This document shows, one piece after another, positions 9,901-18,802 of a stretch of 64,000 bases of DNA. A model generated the notes under the pieces. That model saw nothing but the letters and a program-made list of their open reading frames with translations, was not told the origin of the DNA and ran no database searches. The stretch spans positions 930,001 through 994,000 of the forward strand of contig CP025324.1 in the NCBI GenBank assembly GCA_004014935.1, written 5' to 3'. The stretch is from Saccharomycopsis malanga. Lineage: Eukaryota; Ascomycota; Saccharomycetes; Ascoideales; Saccharomycopsidaceae. The position numbers were made by a program, and so were the translations under genes. Position 1 is the stretch's first letter. The number at the start of each line of letters is the position of its first letter.

Positions 9901-12261
9901 AATATTGCAAAAGATAAGAACATTGCCAAAAACGACAAGTTGAAAGAACGCGTCAAACCGTTGTTTTTGAAATTGTACAAGACGGAAACCGAACTCCGAC
10001 AAAAATTCCGTGCCTTGTTTCCCCAAGTAATCCCTAAAGTAGTAACCGAGGCGGATGTCGATTATAAGGACACCATCTCGGATCATAATCTTGAAAGCTG
10101 CTTTCCGTCCAAGGTTATTCTTGAAGCAAACGACGTCCGCTTCCAGGTTTCCTTGCATAACTTTTTGCAGACGTATGAAAGCAATAAAAAGTTTGGCAAG
10201 TTGCTTGACCAGACTAACATGTCGCTCCAGTTGTATTACTCCGATAAAACTCTCCGCCGCATCCACGCCGTCCTCTTTGCCAACTCCTCTGACGCCCATG
10301 AGTGGGTGCAGGGCTTCAAATCGTACATGGCGCAGCATCCATGTCCCGACATTGCAGACTTGCGGCAGTGGCTTGCAGACAGTTCGGTATTGAGCGAAGC
10401 GCTTCCGGAGTATCGTTTGTTAAACAAATTTGTCAATGAGGCGCATGTATGGCTCAAGAACGCCCAAATTGTGCTTCGTGGTGCTGCTCTGGGTTCTCTT
10501 TTGCACCTGGACTTTGTCCAGTCTGTAATAGATGCCATTCCGCGCTTGCGTTTCCGCTGTCCAGAAATCCTGCAGTTGACAGCGCTTGCAGATGCAGTCG
10601 CCCTGTACAACCTGCGTGCCTCTGCGTTTCTTGCAGAGCCCGGTCATGACATCAACGAATTTGAGCAGCTCCTTGCAGAGGGCAAAGCATTTGGTATTGA
10701 CTTGAAAGTGGTGCGCGTTCTTAGTCGAATTGTGCGTCATATGAAGTGGAAAGACACAGTGCTCCAACTTGCTGAGTCGCATAACTTGGCAGATATCAAA
10801 CATCTCTACACCCAAGGTCTTGAACTTGGTCGCCCAGAGGACGCGGCTCTAATCGCCGAGCTTAAAAACAAACTTGATTTAGGCCAAAAAACAGACGACT
10901 TTGTTCGCACTGTTCTCAACGGCGACCACGTGTCTCGTGCTGAGCTTCAGCAAATGCTCGATAGCAGACAAGGCCCACTTTATCCGGAAACAAAGGAGTT
11001 GATAAACGAGTTTTTCAATGGCCACAGCACAGTGGAAAGCAAAGTAGAGCGGTTTCATGCAGACATGTTGAGCCAATCTGCCACCATAGAACAGGAACTT
11101 CTGATCAGACGCAAGTTGGAACTTCGGTACCAACAGGTGTCACAGCTTGCCGGCGCCGGCGCCGGCGCGGGTGCGGGTGCGGGTGCGGATATGGATACGG
11201 ATACGGATGGCGAGGACGGCGGATATCCGGAACTTGAGGACGACCGTGCTCCGGGGGTGAAATTCATTCTCGATGGGTTTATTACACGTGATGAGGACAG
11301 CTTTTTGCATGATTTTTCACTATGTTTTGATGGTGGAGCACGTGACCAGAGGCCACGACAAGAGGAAGTTGTTGAAGTTGTTTGTAGTGGTGATCGGCTT
11401 GAGATTAAGGGTGATGGGCTTGACAAGTTACGGAAAGAGGTTAAGCGGACATCAGAGTGGGTTTCTGAGTGTTTCCAATTGTTTGTGCAGAACAATGTGC
11501 TCAAAGTGCGATCGTCGTTGTCAGATGTCTTGGCAGATGTCGCGCAGACAAACAATGTAGTGTTAGGCATCGAAAACAGTAGCAAGGCAGCTTGTTTTTG
11601 TAGAAAAGATGACCATGGCGCACTGGTCAGATGTATACAATGTAGCGAGTATTACCATGAAAGCTGTTTGAAGCAGCAATACCGGTACCACGTCATCCTT
11701 GATGAAACGTTTGTGTGCCCGGTGTGCGAGCCAGACAGCGTGGCGCGTAAGTTCTTCAGGCCCAAGTTGCAGGACGTCTTGAATCTCTACTTTGCCGGCA
11801 GGGAGCTCTGGACGTGTCCAGAGGACTTGCATGTGTTGACAGGCATTGTCAAGCAGGCGTGTATGTTTGTCAAGCAGGCCAGCGACGACTTGCACATGGT
11901 CTTGGACGCGCCCGAGTACTATGTTGCTGGGAACAGCGACCCGTATTACAAGAAGGCGGCAGCCAAACACGTTTTCCGGAGACATCCTGCCCGAGACGCA
12001 AACTCGTTTGAGGACAGCGCAGAGTCCAGCGTGGACCGGTTGAGATTCGTCTTGCGAAAGTTGGAGGGCGCGTCCATTGATTTCGAAAGAGAAACCCAAC
12101 GTGTCAGACAGCGCATCACGTTTCTACAGGTCCATGCGAACCACACACGTCTGGTCAACGAGGAAAGCGACGACCTCTATGAAACCCCTGAATCAGAGGA
12201 CTCTAAATTGGAAACTACAAAATCAATGGGTTTTGGCAGCTCCTCCATTCTTTTAAATTGA
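6916..12261 (+). CDS. ECM5: Ecm5-like JmjN/ARID/JmjC/PHD chromatin protein
   Basis: The protein has 1781 residues. Domains in order: a low-complexity Ser/Ala region (about 90-130), JmjN with [14 protein letters not shown] (about 316-355), ARID (about 380-480), JmjC (about 755-970), a helical PLU-1-like region (about 1000-1400), a short Gly/Ala repeat, and a PHD finger (about 1557-1605, CFCRKDD...CIQC...YHESC). This order matches fungal Ecm5 and the KDM5 family, and the protein presumably acts in the nucleus on chromatin. In the JmjC domain the usual H-x-E-D-H iron motif reads CWNAEDH, with Asn near residue 770. The distal AYHS histidine is Thr near residue 948. Two of three Fe(II) ligands are thus missing, so demethylase activity is unlikely. 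S. cerevisiae Ecm5 is also regarded as inactive. The start is the first ATG; a second in-frame ATG lies 6 codons later. The gene is much richer in GC than its surroundings. Confidence 0.9.
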   Translation: MYAHIMSNKHRGITLPSIESITNDAESSARMPPISLYQESSSASNSPVQNQQELFPSSPVGFANLSFSQHQDENFPSLAPHASLHQASSSSPASASASASASAFASASASASAFASAPASASASASASVSKRKRNRNKFSHGMKSNPLESMEMRSKKPLNMTIITSSSLSNNSSNGGTPSRQSTPPNGNKVYNTTSKSRSKMSSVYSDKLSVAQDYHGMYNGNLMKCKGPPKTSRFYKSLPENKTDANSSTHHYNPYLYLQHRTRVNPPLDFSMVDTRENVGENYQYRGLEETEVLLNEEFDMSRSLDAGDLLPKEMPVFYMSEDEFRDPLEFTEKIAHIGKRYGAIKVVPPSNWSTTFSLNTELFWFRSRRQLLNNFKSEMDSRLEFYYELFNYHFLVNKKKNAASILNKLPSIDKRILDLYRLRKYVQLRGGFHVVCKKKLWAQIGRELGYSGRIMTSLSSSLKSAYQRVVLDFDEYQSAKELDSADVPNDHGKRQLAADATPRKKAKLQDNIESLDDLPVILGSSVEYKRPRDILRSKGFHTYFNNITEEKKSISKKDKYTLALYNFYDWFNQSLLNVLDTASYDSKLAPLYNLKQFFEKNLKFEQLILKEFAESLGVDTPTEFSSPTVKPKLKGKTADIHSKKETSIGPPPVSALARWSVDPHTLKPDDDKLEQLYWHVVFDKDTLHEVENGMDITSTVHESAFPTVTCPQPMSDCKVKEALDPWNLNNFSINSNSLLRYLDDDDYSGLTRPRLMVGMMFSSECWNAEDHFLHKVSYNHLGSSRVWYAIPPAYQHKYEALVKSVADSRRQSSKDDEDITKEKEISRNQSASVVFDVQNHFSIQEYLNCSMENKVQAVLDNDRFLHQKSILFNKYFNKIRSGLTRFDRIPKTAKTRLKSRAKNMPSLYNQDTFFPPEFLIRNGIPVYKTYQRPGQFIIKFPRAYTSTVSLGFTVGESANYATSSWLDLAFEAEKWLIRQNIVPAFSAIKLLINIAKDKNIAKNDKLKERVKPLFLKLYKTETELRQKFRALFPQVIPKVVTEADVDYKDTISDHNLESCFPSKVILEANDVRFQVSLHNFLQTYESNKKFGKLLDQTNMSLQLYYSDKTLRRIHAVLFANSSDAHEWVQGFKSYMAQHPCPDIADLRQWLADSSVLSEALPEYRLLNKFVNEAHVWLKNAQIVLRGAALGSLLHLDFVQSVIDAIPRLRFRCPEILQLTALADAVALYNLRASAFLAEPGHDINEFEQLLAEGKAFGIDLKVVRVLSRIVRHMKWKDTVLQLAESHNLADIKHLYTQGLELGRPEDAALIAELKNKLDLGQKTDDFVRTVLNGDHVSRAELQQMLDSRQGPLYPETKELINEFFNGHSTVESKVERFHADMLSQSATIEQELLIRRKLELRYQQVSQLAGAGAGAGAGAGADMDTDTDGEDGGYPELEDDRAPGVKFILDGFITRDEDSFLHDFSLCFDGGARDQRPRQEEVVEVVCSGDRLEIKGDGLDKLRKEVKRTSEWVSECFQLFVQNNVLKVRSSLSDVLADVAQTNNVVLGIENSSKAACFCRKDDHGALVRCIQCSEYYHESCLKQQYRYHVILDETFVCPVCEPDSVARKFFRPKLQDVLNLYFAGRELWTCPEDLHVLTGIVKQACMFVKQASDDLHMVLDAPEYYVAGNSDPYYKKAAAKHVFRRHPARDANSFEDSAESSVDRLRFVLRKLEGASIDFERETQRVRQRITFLQVHANHTRLVNEESDDLYETPESEDSKLETTKSMGFGSSSILLN

Positions 12262-12343
12262 ACTATTTAGATGTTTGTACAATATATTTTTGTTGTTTGG
12301 TTCTTGTTTGGTTCTTGTTTGTATAGAAGCTAATTGTAATGAA

Positions 12344-13337
12344 ATGCCTTACTATTGCCAGATGGCCAAGTTGGTTAGGCCATGCGCCACACAAAACAGT
12401 GCAGAATTGTGCAGAATTGGGCAGAAAAACAAGTGTGGCGTTCCTCACTTGGGGTTTTGGTACTCAATTCGCGCTCTTGACGTTTTGGAGTAATAACCAA
12501 ACCTTTTATTGAAACAAATGAGTGTTATCCAGGTTGTTTTGATTTGAAAAAATGTACCCTAATATTTTAAAATTTTTTGCTATATGGGAGTACCATTTAT
12601 AATAAAAATTATCACGATTTCGCAGAAATTTCTGACAAAAGGGAAAATTGCCAATTTTGTCAAAAAGTTGATTTTTTCAAGTCATACCCAAGAGTCTTTA
12701 CAGCAACCTAAACCAAACAACAGTTATGTTTCTATAGTCTGCAAGATCTAGAGTTTTATGCGAAGTATTTTTCTTTGATATTTGGCATTTATGGACTATT
12801 TAGTGGAGAGAAAGTATCATTTTGTCGAAATTAGCACATAATTTGTTGAAAATTGTTTTTTTTACCCCTCAGAGAGACTTTTTTTATAATTTAAAGATAT
12901 TCCACAGTTTTGATTACCTTTAGTTTTAGTTGAGCTCTCTTCAAGAGTTTAATGAGGTTTTATCCGAAAGAAACGCTATTATCAAGAGCTAAAAAAGGTA
13001 TGGTTATTATAGGTTATTAGAGGGACTTTTAGTTGATAATAACCATTATGTATTGTCAAACTAGCATATCTAAACTGCTGTTATACATTGTGATTTTATG
13101 GGGTTCTGTGAAACGTAATGTGCTCGTTGATAAGTTTTATATCTTAGTTCAGGGGAGTCCGTTTCAAGAAAAACTTTTATTCCTTCTTAGTTATTGTTGC
13201 AAATGGTTTACTGTTAGTTTGACTTTTCTATTTTGTTTTTTTGCTGTTCCGGTCTCTAATATGCTATATTACATTATTATGGAAGTATTAAATTGACTGT
13301 AAATCGGTGATAAAGTTTGGCTGTTTTTTTGCCAAAC
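12344..13337 (+). mobile_element. S2 tRNA-headed element, copy 3
   Basis: This copy starts 83 bp after the ECM5 stop codon. Its first 400 bp or so and its last 200 bp or so are almost identical to the copy at 1295, while the middle 220 bp differs clearly. The anticodon-loop position holds three 10-bp units (GTGCAGAATT type). Unlike the other five copies, no S1 3' end is visible immediately upstream. An 87-codon frame at 13033-13296 is the incidental frame shared with copy 1. Confidence 0.75.
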
Positions 13338-13344
13338 ATGATTT

Positions 13345-13515
13345 TACAGGCAAGTGCAACTGTCTGAAACACGACGTAGACACAGTAGTGCATACTTTCC
13401 ATTAATATATATTGTAATTATCAATAATGTACACAATATTAATATTTGACGATAGAAAAGTGTTTTTGATAGAATATTATATCTCCAGTCCAGTACATAA
13501 CAGTTGTGATCGGCA
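13345..13515. mobile_element. S1-related pieces after S2
   Basis: At 13350-13400 there is an S1 body block in plus orientation (CAGGCAAGTGCAACTGTCTG). A segment at 13412-13470 is shared with 27996-28054 (both with CAATAATGTAC and ATATTTGA). An S1 3' end in minus orientation follows at about 13475-13510 (CAGTCCAGTACATAACAG). Confidence 0.55.
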
Positions 13516-13609
13516 TTTGAATAAAGTAAAAATTGCAAGATTTGTGGGGCCAACTGATTTTTTCTAGATGTTACAAGATTTTTTCAACATTTTTGAAAAA
13601 TATACACAA

Positions 13610-13830
13610 TTGGTCAACTCTATCAAATAAGATAACATCTTCAATTTATCAAGTCTATCAAAAAAGATGTTAATTTTTAAATCATCAATGCCATCAAATA
13701 AGATAACATGTTCAATTTATCAACTCCACCAAATAAGATGTTTATTTTTAATTCATCAATTCTATCAAATAAGATATTTATTTTTAAATCATCAACTCCA
13801 TCAAATAAGATAGTAATTTTAATTAGCCAC
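13610..13830. repeat. Tandem repeat with ATCAAATAAGAT core
   Basis: About seven imperfect units of 30-35 bp contain TCTATCAAATAAGAT or a close variant. They lie just past the stop codon of the minus-strand cyclin gene, probably in its 3' untranslated or terminator region. Confidence 0.75.
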
Positions 13831-13897
13831 CAAACAAATTACCAATTGTTTGGCCAATGCCACCAAAAATACCAATTTCCAATTGGCCAACAAGACA

Positions 13898-14902
13898 TTA
13901 AACATGTTCCTGTACACATTTATGCAAAACGTCGAGATTGTCCAAATGATTATTTAGGATGGTGGTATCCACCTTGAGGTCGAAATTCAACAAAAATAGC
14001 AAGATGGTTTCCAACTTGCCCAACTCTGTCTTTTTAATTCCCGAGACCTGGGCAAAGAACTTTTGCGAATGGTTGAGGTCTTCGATGAGTTTCCCTGCAA
14101 TCCTGAGGGACGTGAGAACAAGACGGTACGAGTTGAGCTCTGAGATCTGGAACCTGCTGGGCGCTGATTCGTCGCCTTGCAAGCTTTGGGCTGATGCCTT
14201 GGGCTGAGTGCGAGCTACGTAGATGAGTCTATATATGTAGTACGACGATGTGACAAGCACGCTGGTGGAGAATTTGAGGTACTTTTGAAGCCGCTGGATG
14301 TACTCGGTGATGGCGATTGCTGGGAGGCTCTTGAGATTGAATTTCTTGAACAACTGCTGGTTTTGCTGGTGCGAAAGCTTTCTGGCCGTGTCACTGGACC
14401 TGGGGCTTTTGGAAAGCTCGTCATTTGCAAACCTTACCGAGTCTGGGGTGCTGCTGCTGTTGTTTCTGCTGGCTGGCCGCTCGTTAGACGGCGGTGTGTC
14501 TTCCAGCAAATGGTCGTCCAAGTCGTACACCGTTTTCTGCCTCTTGTTGAAGTTGATGTCTGTGTATCTGGCCTGTACCAACTTGCACCGCTCTGTGTGG
14601 TCTGGCGAAACAAGCACAAGGTTGTTCTGGAGGTTGTTCTGCGGATCTTCTGCCGTCTGCTCCGCTTCTACATTGAAACTACTTGTTTCGCTATGAAACT
14701 TTGGCTCGTCTAAGGCCATCTTTGATCCTTCTTTTACTTGGCTCGCTACTCCATCAGAATATCCGCCAATTGTTGATTGAATCTCTGCCTCGTCATCACA
14801 TTTCTGCACTGTGCTGATCGACATGTACTTAATAAGATCTTCTATAGTTTGCGATAGCAATTCTATCGATTCCTCCACTGTGATCGACTCAATACGGGCC
14901 AT
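13898..14902 (-). CDS. Pho80-type cyclin, paralogue A
   Basis: The protein has 334 residues. The N-terminal half is acidic and Ser/Asn-rich, with a basic KRQKT patch. The C-terminal half (about 190-325) resembles the Pho80/Pcl cyclin domain: ITEYIQRLQKYLKFS, then SSYYIYRLIY, then NSYRLVLTSLRIAGKLIED and LLFLLNFDLKV. Such cyclins activate Pho85-like kinases and control phosphate response, glycogen metabolism or the cell cycle. The start is the ATG at 14902. A paralogue lies at 17455 on the opposite strand, with the same domain layout and the same KRQKT patch. The 30-bp minisatellite lies directly upstream. I cannot tell which Pcl subfamily this belongs to. Confidence 0.78.
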   Translation of the reverse strand: MARIESITVEESIELLSQTIEDLIKYMSISTVQKCDDEAEIQSTIGGYSDGVASQVKEGSKMALDEPKFHSETSSFNVEAEQTAEDPQNNLQNNLVLVSPDHTERCKLVQARYTDINFNKRQKTVYDLDDHLLEDTPPSNERPASRNNSSSTPDSVRFANDELSKSPRSSDTARKLSHQQNQQLFKKFNLKSLPAIAITEYIQRLQKYLKFSTSVLVTSSYYIYRLIYVARTQPKASAQSLQGDESAPSRFQISELNSYRLVLTSLRIAGKLIEDLNHSQKFFAQVSGIKKTELGKLETILLFLLNFDLKVDTTILNNHLDNLDVLHKCVQEHV

Positions 14903-14949
14903 TTTAGCTTTCTACAACTACTTGCACAATGTATACACTATCTATCGAT

Positions 14950-15613
14950 CGATATTTCTTATTTGTATGAATTGTCGCTCAAGAATCCTTATTTGTATGA
15001 AATATCGCTCAATATTTCTTATTTGTATGAAATATCGCTCAATATTTCTTATTTGTATGAATTATCACTCAATATTCCCTATTTTTATAGAATATCACCC
15101 AATATTGCTTATTTGTATGAAATATCGCTCAATATTTCTTATTTGTATGAATTATCACTCAATATTCCCTATTTTTATAGAATATCACCCAATATTGCTT
15201 ATTTGTATGAATTATCACTCAATATTCCTTATTTGTATGAATTATCACTCAATATTCCCTATTTTTATAGAATATCACTCAATATTGCTTATTTGTATGA
15301 ATTGTCGTTCAATATTGCTTATTTTTATAGAATATCACCCAATTTTCCTTATTTGTATGAACTATCACTCAATAATCCTTATTTGTATGAAATATCACCC
15401 AATATTCCTTATTTGTATGAAATATCACCCAATATTCCTTATCTCTGTGATAATATCGCTCAATAATCGGTATTGTATGATAATATTTCTTACCTGTATG
15501 ATATTATCCCGTATTGTATGATAATATCACTCAATAATCCTTCAATATCCCCTATTTATACAAATTATCACTCAATATTCCCTATTTATACAGATATCGC
15601 TCAATACTCCAAT
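14950..15613. repeat. 30-bp minisatellite between cyclin A and PPT1
   Basis: About 16-17 units of exactly 30 bp run from 14950 to about 15445 with no visible indel, followed by looser copies up to 15613. Units carry either ATTTGTATGA or ATTTTTATAG, then a block such as ATATCACTCAATATT. Because 30 is a multiple of three, long plus-strand frames of 10-residue repeats stay open (14811-15521 and 14963-15466). I regard these as by-products. The array fills the divergent promoter region of the cyclin and PPT1. Confidence 0.92.
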
Positions 15614-16077
15614 CACTGCCGCGCTTTTTCTAAATTTTACTAACAATTGCCAATCTGGCCACTCAGAACAATCTCTTAACGTAATATCTTCGCACAATCC
15701 CTCCCACTCTTATCATAATACTGCTTTTGGCCAAATCTTCCGATCAATATGTCCCACAGTCTAAAAATGCGCAATTTTAGTCCTTTTACCCCGTGCTTCA
15801 ACAATACTAAACACTACCCTTATCGCCCTGCAGTAAACCTTTCAGATCTTCTAATATCGCACTATATATATATCAATATTCCACTTATTGCCACTAAACT
15901 CTCTATTAAAATACCCCCATTAAACTATTCATCACTATAATAATCTACTTTAACACCACACCACATTTTTGCTTTCGCGCACTACATAGATGTCGCAGTG
16001 CACATAACCCTTATGCGGTATTATGCGCCCATGTTCTGGCCCGTGCATGTTCAATTTTATATATTGCATCTCTCTGG

Positions 16078-16085
16078 TCACGTGA
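16078..16085. promoter_or_regulatory. TCACGTGA palindrome upstream of PPT1
   Basis: This octamer contains the CACGTG E-box recognised by Cbf1/Pho4-type bHLH factors. It lies 93 bp before the PPT1 ATG. The flanks read GG and TC. Confidence 0.5.
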
Positions 16086-16177
16086 TCTTATAGAAGCTGG
16101 TGTATTAATTATTGCTACCAAGTAATGATGATGAGACATCCTATTACTTATTATTATCATTCACTACCCAATTCAGC

Positions 16178-17155
16178 ATGAGAATACTTGACCTGCTCAC
16201 TTCAATACTTGCAGGGAGTTTACTTAGTGGCAGCACGCTGCAGCGTTTCGGTCATGCAAGTGAACTTGCCTTTCTGCCGCAGGGTGTTCTCAATATGCAG
16301 CAGGATTTATGCACATCACCATTGGTTATATGGCACGGATTAGGCGATTCGTACAATTCCGAAGCCATGCAGCGCGTCTTCAGTTTGATACGAGCAGAAA
16401 AGCCTGATTTATACATTTATCTGGTCTATTTGGATGAGGACAACGATAAAGACCAGCAAAAGTCAATATTGGCTAACATGAACGAGGAAATCGACAAGGT
16501 ATGCAGACGCATCCTTGAAGATAAGACCCTTGCAGAGTACATGCGTTCTGGCGGCAGCGTTAACGCTATCGGCTTTTCTCAGGGCGGTTTGTTTCTCCGA
16601 GGACTCGTGCAGAAATGCCCCGGTTTCCATGTCAACAACTTGATCACGTTCGGCCTGCCCCACAATGGAATACAGGACCTTCCTCAATGCGGGACCCGCG
16701 ACTGGTTATGCAAGCAGCGCAATCGCATTGTTAAGAGCCGCATATGGGACAGCAACATACAGCACAGCATCGTCTTTGCTCAGTATTACCGGAATGTGTT
16801 GGAATACCAACAATATCGGGAGCACTCGCTGTTTCTTGCAGATTTGAATAACGAGGCGCCGACCGGCCCAAACACAACGTATCTGAACCGGCTTGCTGCG
16901 CTTACGGGAAAGTTTGTCATGGTCCGGTTTCAAAACGATTCGGTTGTTGTGCCGCGGGACACTGCATGGTTTGCAGATACAGATCCCGAAACCGGCATGC
17001 AGATAGATTACCGTAATACCATGCAATATAAACAGAACCTTGTGGGACTCCGAACCCTCGGTGAGACTGGACGCCTTGTTTTTGAAACCGAACCGGCCGA
17101 ACACATGCGCATTTCCGAGGACACTCTCAGTCGCATCGCAAAACAGTACTTGTGA
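16178..17155 (+). CDS. PPT1: Palmitoyl-protein thioesterase (PPT1 family)
   Basis: The protein has 325 residues and hydrolyses thioester-linked fatty acids from proteins, typically in the lysosome or vacuole. It begins with a likely signal peptide (MRILDLLTSILAGSLLSG). The family signature LVIWHGLGDS follows, then the nucleophile elbow GFSQGG (Ser about 130), the Asp of FQNDSVVVP and the His of AEHM, which complete a Ser-Asp-His triad as in human PPT1. Its length fits the family. The reading frame extends 22 codons further upstream only through a TTG. The ATG at 16178 starts the signal peptide and is preferred. Saccharomyces cerevisiae lacks this enzyme, while S. pombe and many other fungi have it. 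The gene lies between two cyclin paralogues. The 3' flank (17160-17270) is rich in GCATGC repeats. Confidence 0.88.
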   Translation: MRILDLLTSILAGSLLSGSTLQRFGHASELAFLPQGVLNMQQDLCTSPLVIWHGLGDSYNSEAMQRVFSLIRAEKPDLYIYLVYLDEDNDKDQQKSILANMNEEIDKVCRRILEDKTLAEYMRSGGSVNAIGFSQGGLFLRGLVQKCPGFHVNNLITFGLPHNGIQDLPQCGTRDWLCKQRNRIVKSRIWDSNIQHSIVFAQYYRNVLEYQQYREHSLFLADLNNEAPTGPNTTYLNRLAALTGKFVMVRFQNDSVVVPRDTAWFADTDPETGMQIDYRNTMQYKQNLVGLRTLGETGRLVFETEPAEHMRISEDTLSRIAKQYL

Positions 17156-17454
17156 GCGATGCCAGCCAGCTCTCTCCAACTTGCCTCGCGTGCATGCGTG
17201 CATGCATGCCAAACTTTGCAGCTGCAATATAATGCAGTGTACTGCAATATACATGCATGTAATGATGCAAACTAGAATAATACCCTGCAATTTCGCTTTC
17301 AATTGTCTCTTTTTTGTTTTCTATTAAATTCTTTCACAATAATTACAATCATTTCTCTATCTAATAAATTAAGCGCCTTTCCCTCTTTTTAGTCTTGAAT
17401 TTGCACTGTACATTTGATACCGTTTTCTTTCTTCCACATTGACTGGTCATTGCA

Positions 17455-18528
17455 ATGGCCCTGGAACTGCCCGCAACCAGGCGTGACACAACAACTGAGA
17501 AGAAGGTTGCATTGCATACTGCACCTGTGTGCCGGCCAAGCACTGCAAACTCAACCACCCAACATGTTTATTATGACGAATATATTTCAGACGGACGTGA
17601 CGCTCTCTGCAAGGTTTTGGACCCAGGCTACACGCGTCCTCTTCTTATGGACAACTTTGACCGCATACATGGTCTAGGCTTCTTGTACATCCACATGCAG
17701 AACTTGATGTATCTCAGCTCAAATCAGGAGCCCAATCTTGAGGATAGTTGTGTTGTTAAAAGGGCCTACGAAGAAATGGACAGAGTTTCGTTTTCGTTTT
17801 GCGAGCCAAAGATTGACGGTCTGTTTTTGGAAGAAACGGCTAGTGCGTCAGAAAACGGCAATGCAAAGCGTCAGAAAACGGTCAACTGCTGCCTGTGCAT
17901 GCATACTGCATGCAGCGGCAGATCCCCCTCAGCGTTAAGCGACAGTCCGAAAACGGCAACTGTGACATTGAAAAACAGGAATTCTGACCCTGTCAGAGGC
18001 GGCAAGTTGGATGGCAAGAGTGATGATGATAATGCAAGTGCATGCGGGGATCAATGCAAAGCACTCACCATAATTGCAAAACAGCCTGCAGACCGCCGTC
18101 AACTTCTTAAAATCTTTGACATTGGCAACTTGCCAATTCTATCACTCAAGCAGTTTCTAGAACGCTTGAATAAGTATCTCATGCTTCCCATTCCTGCATA
18201 TATCGCGTCCTCCTACTTTTTGCATAGGCTCTTTTACCAGAGCAAATCACTTCGACTCACGGAATATAATAGCTACAAGCTTGTATCAACGTATATTCGC
18301 ATTGCAGAAAAGCTTATCCAGGACGATCACAGCTCCAAGGAAAAGTTTTGGAAAGCGGCAGGTTGGAATGCCCATAATAAACACAACTCGCGGCTTGAAA
18401 TCAATGCCATTGAATTATTGGATTTTGACATCAGCATTGATGCAAAATCGCTCAATAATCACTTGAAAGTCATCAAACAAGTCAATTGCCAAGTAACTGC
18501 CATGAAAAAACTGCATTCTCATCAATAA
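17455..18528 (+). CDS. Pho80-type cyclin, paralogue B
   Basis: The protein has 357 residues. The variable N-terminal half includes a Cys-rich stretch (NCCLCMHTACSG, about 144-155) preceded by KRQKT, the basic patch also present in paralogue A. The C-terminal cyclin domain (about 215-345) has SLKQFLERLNKYLMLP, SSYFLHRLFYQ, NSYKLVSTYIRIAEKLIQDD and ELLDFDISID. These are the conserved blocks of Pho80/Pcl cyclins. It is clearly homologous to the cyclin at 13898-14902, but sequence outside the cyclin box is not shared, so the duplication is not recent. The start is the ATG at 17455. A role with a Pho85-like kinase is inferred from family only. Confidence 0.75.
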   Translation: MALELPATRRDTTTEKKVALHTAPVCRPSTANSTTQHVYYDEYISDGRDALCKVLDPGYTRPLLMDNFDRIHGLGFLYIHMQNLMYLSSNQEPNLEDSCVVKRAYEEMDRVSFSFCEPKIDGLFLEETASASENGNAKRQKTVNCCLCMHTACSGRSPSALSDSPKTATVTLKNRNSDPVRGGKLDGKSDDDNASACGDQCKALTIIAKQPADRRQLLKIFDIGNLPILSLKQFLERLNKYLMLPIPAYIASSYFLHRLFYQSKSLRLTEYNSYKLVSTYIRIAEKLIQDDHSSKEKFWKAAGWNAHNKHNSRLEINAIELLDFDISIDAKSLNNHLKVIKQVNCQVTAMKKLHSHQ

Positions 18529-18547
18529 TTGTATTATACTGCATGCA

Positions 18548-18615
18548 GCGGCATCCGTCACATGCTGCGGCATCCATCACAACAATCCTACCGATTTTGA
18601 CGGCATCCGTCACAC
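18548..18615. repeat. GGCATCC(G/A)TCAC short repeat, 3 copies
   Basis: Three copies of CGGCATCCGTCACA or a close variant occur within 70 bp, just upstream of the next gene. They could be factor-binding sites or a decaying minisatellite. Confidence 0.6.
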
Positions 18616-18802
18616 AGTTCTTGCTTCATCAACAAATCTTAGTGGTTTGTCATCCAAAATACTAGCTATCACCATTTTTGCATCTTCTATATTATATTAT
18701 ACTATATTATACTATACTGTACGTACTATATTATATTCTTTTATTCTTGTTGCGCCTTCTGTAGTGGTTTTTGAGCGGTTGTTGCACACGGCGTATTATG
18801 CC

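Noticed and set aside
11055-11585. Antisense frames in ECM5, such as 176 codons here and 172 codons at 9820-10338
   Set aside because: These are shadows of a long, GC-richer coding region with clear domains on the plus strand.
13033-13296. An 87-codon hydrophobic frame in S2, partly shared at 2060-2248
   Set aside because: It is broken in the other four S2 copies, so it reflects recent common origin of two copies rather than a conserved gene.
14811-15521. A long plus-strand frame of ten-residue repeats
   Set aside because: Explained by the 30-bp minisatellite. Two frames are open at once, which argues against selection on either.
14950-15613. CRISPR-like array
   Set aside because: The units are contiguous with no unique spacers, and the genome is eukaryotic.
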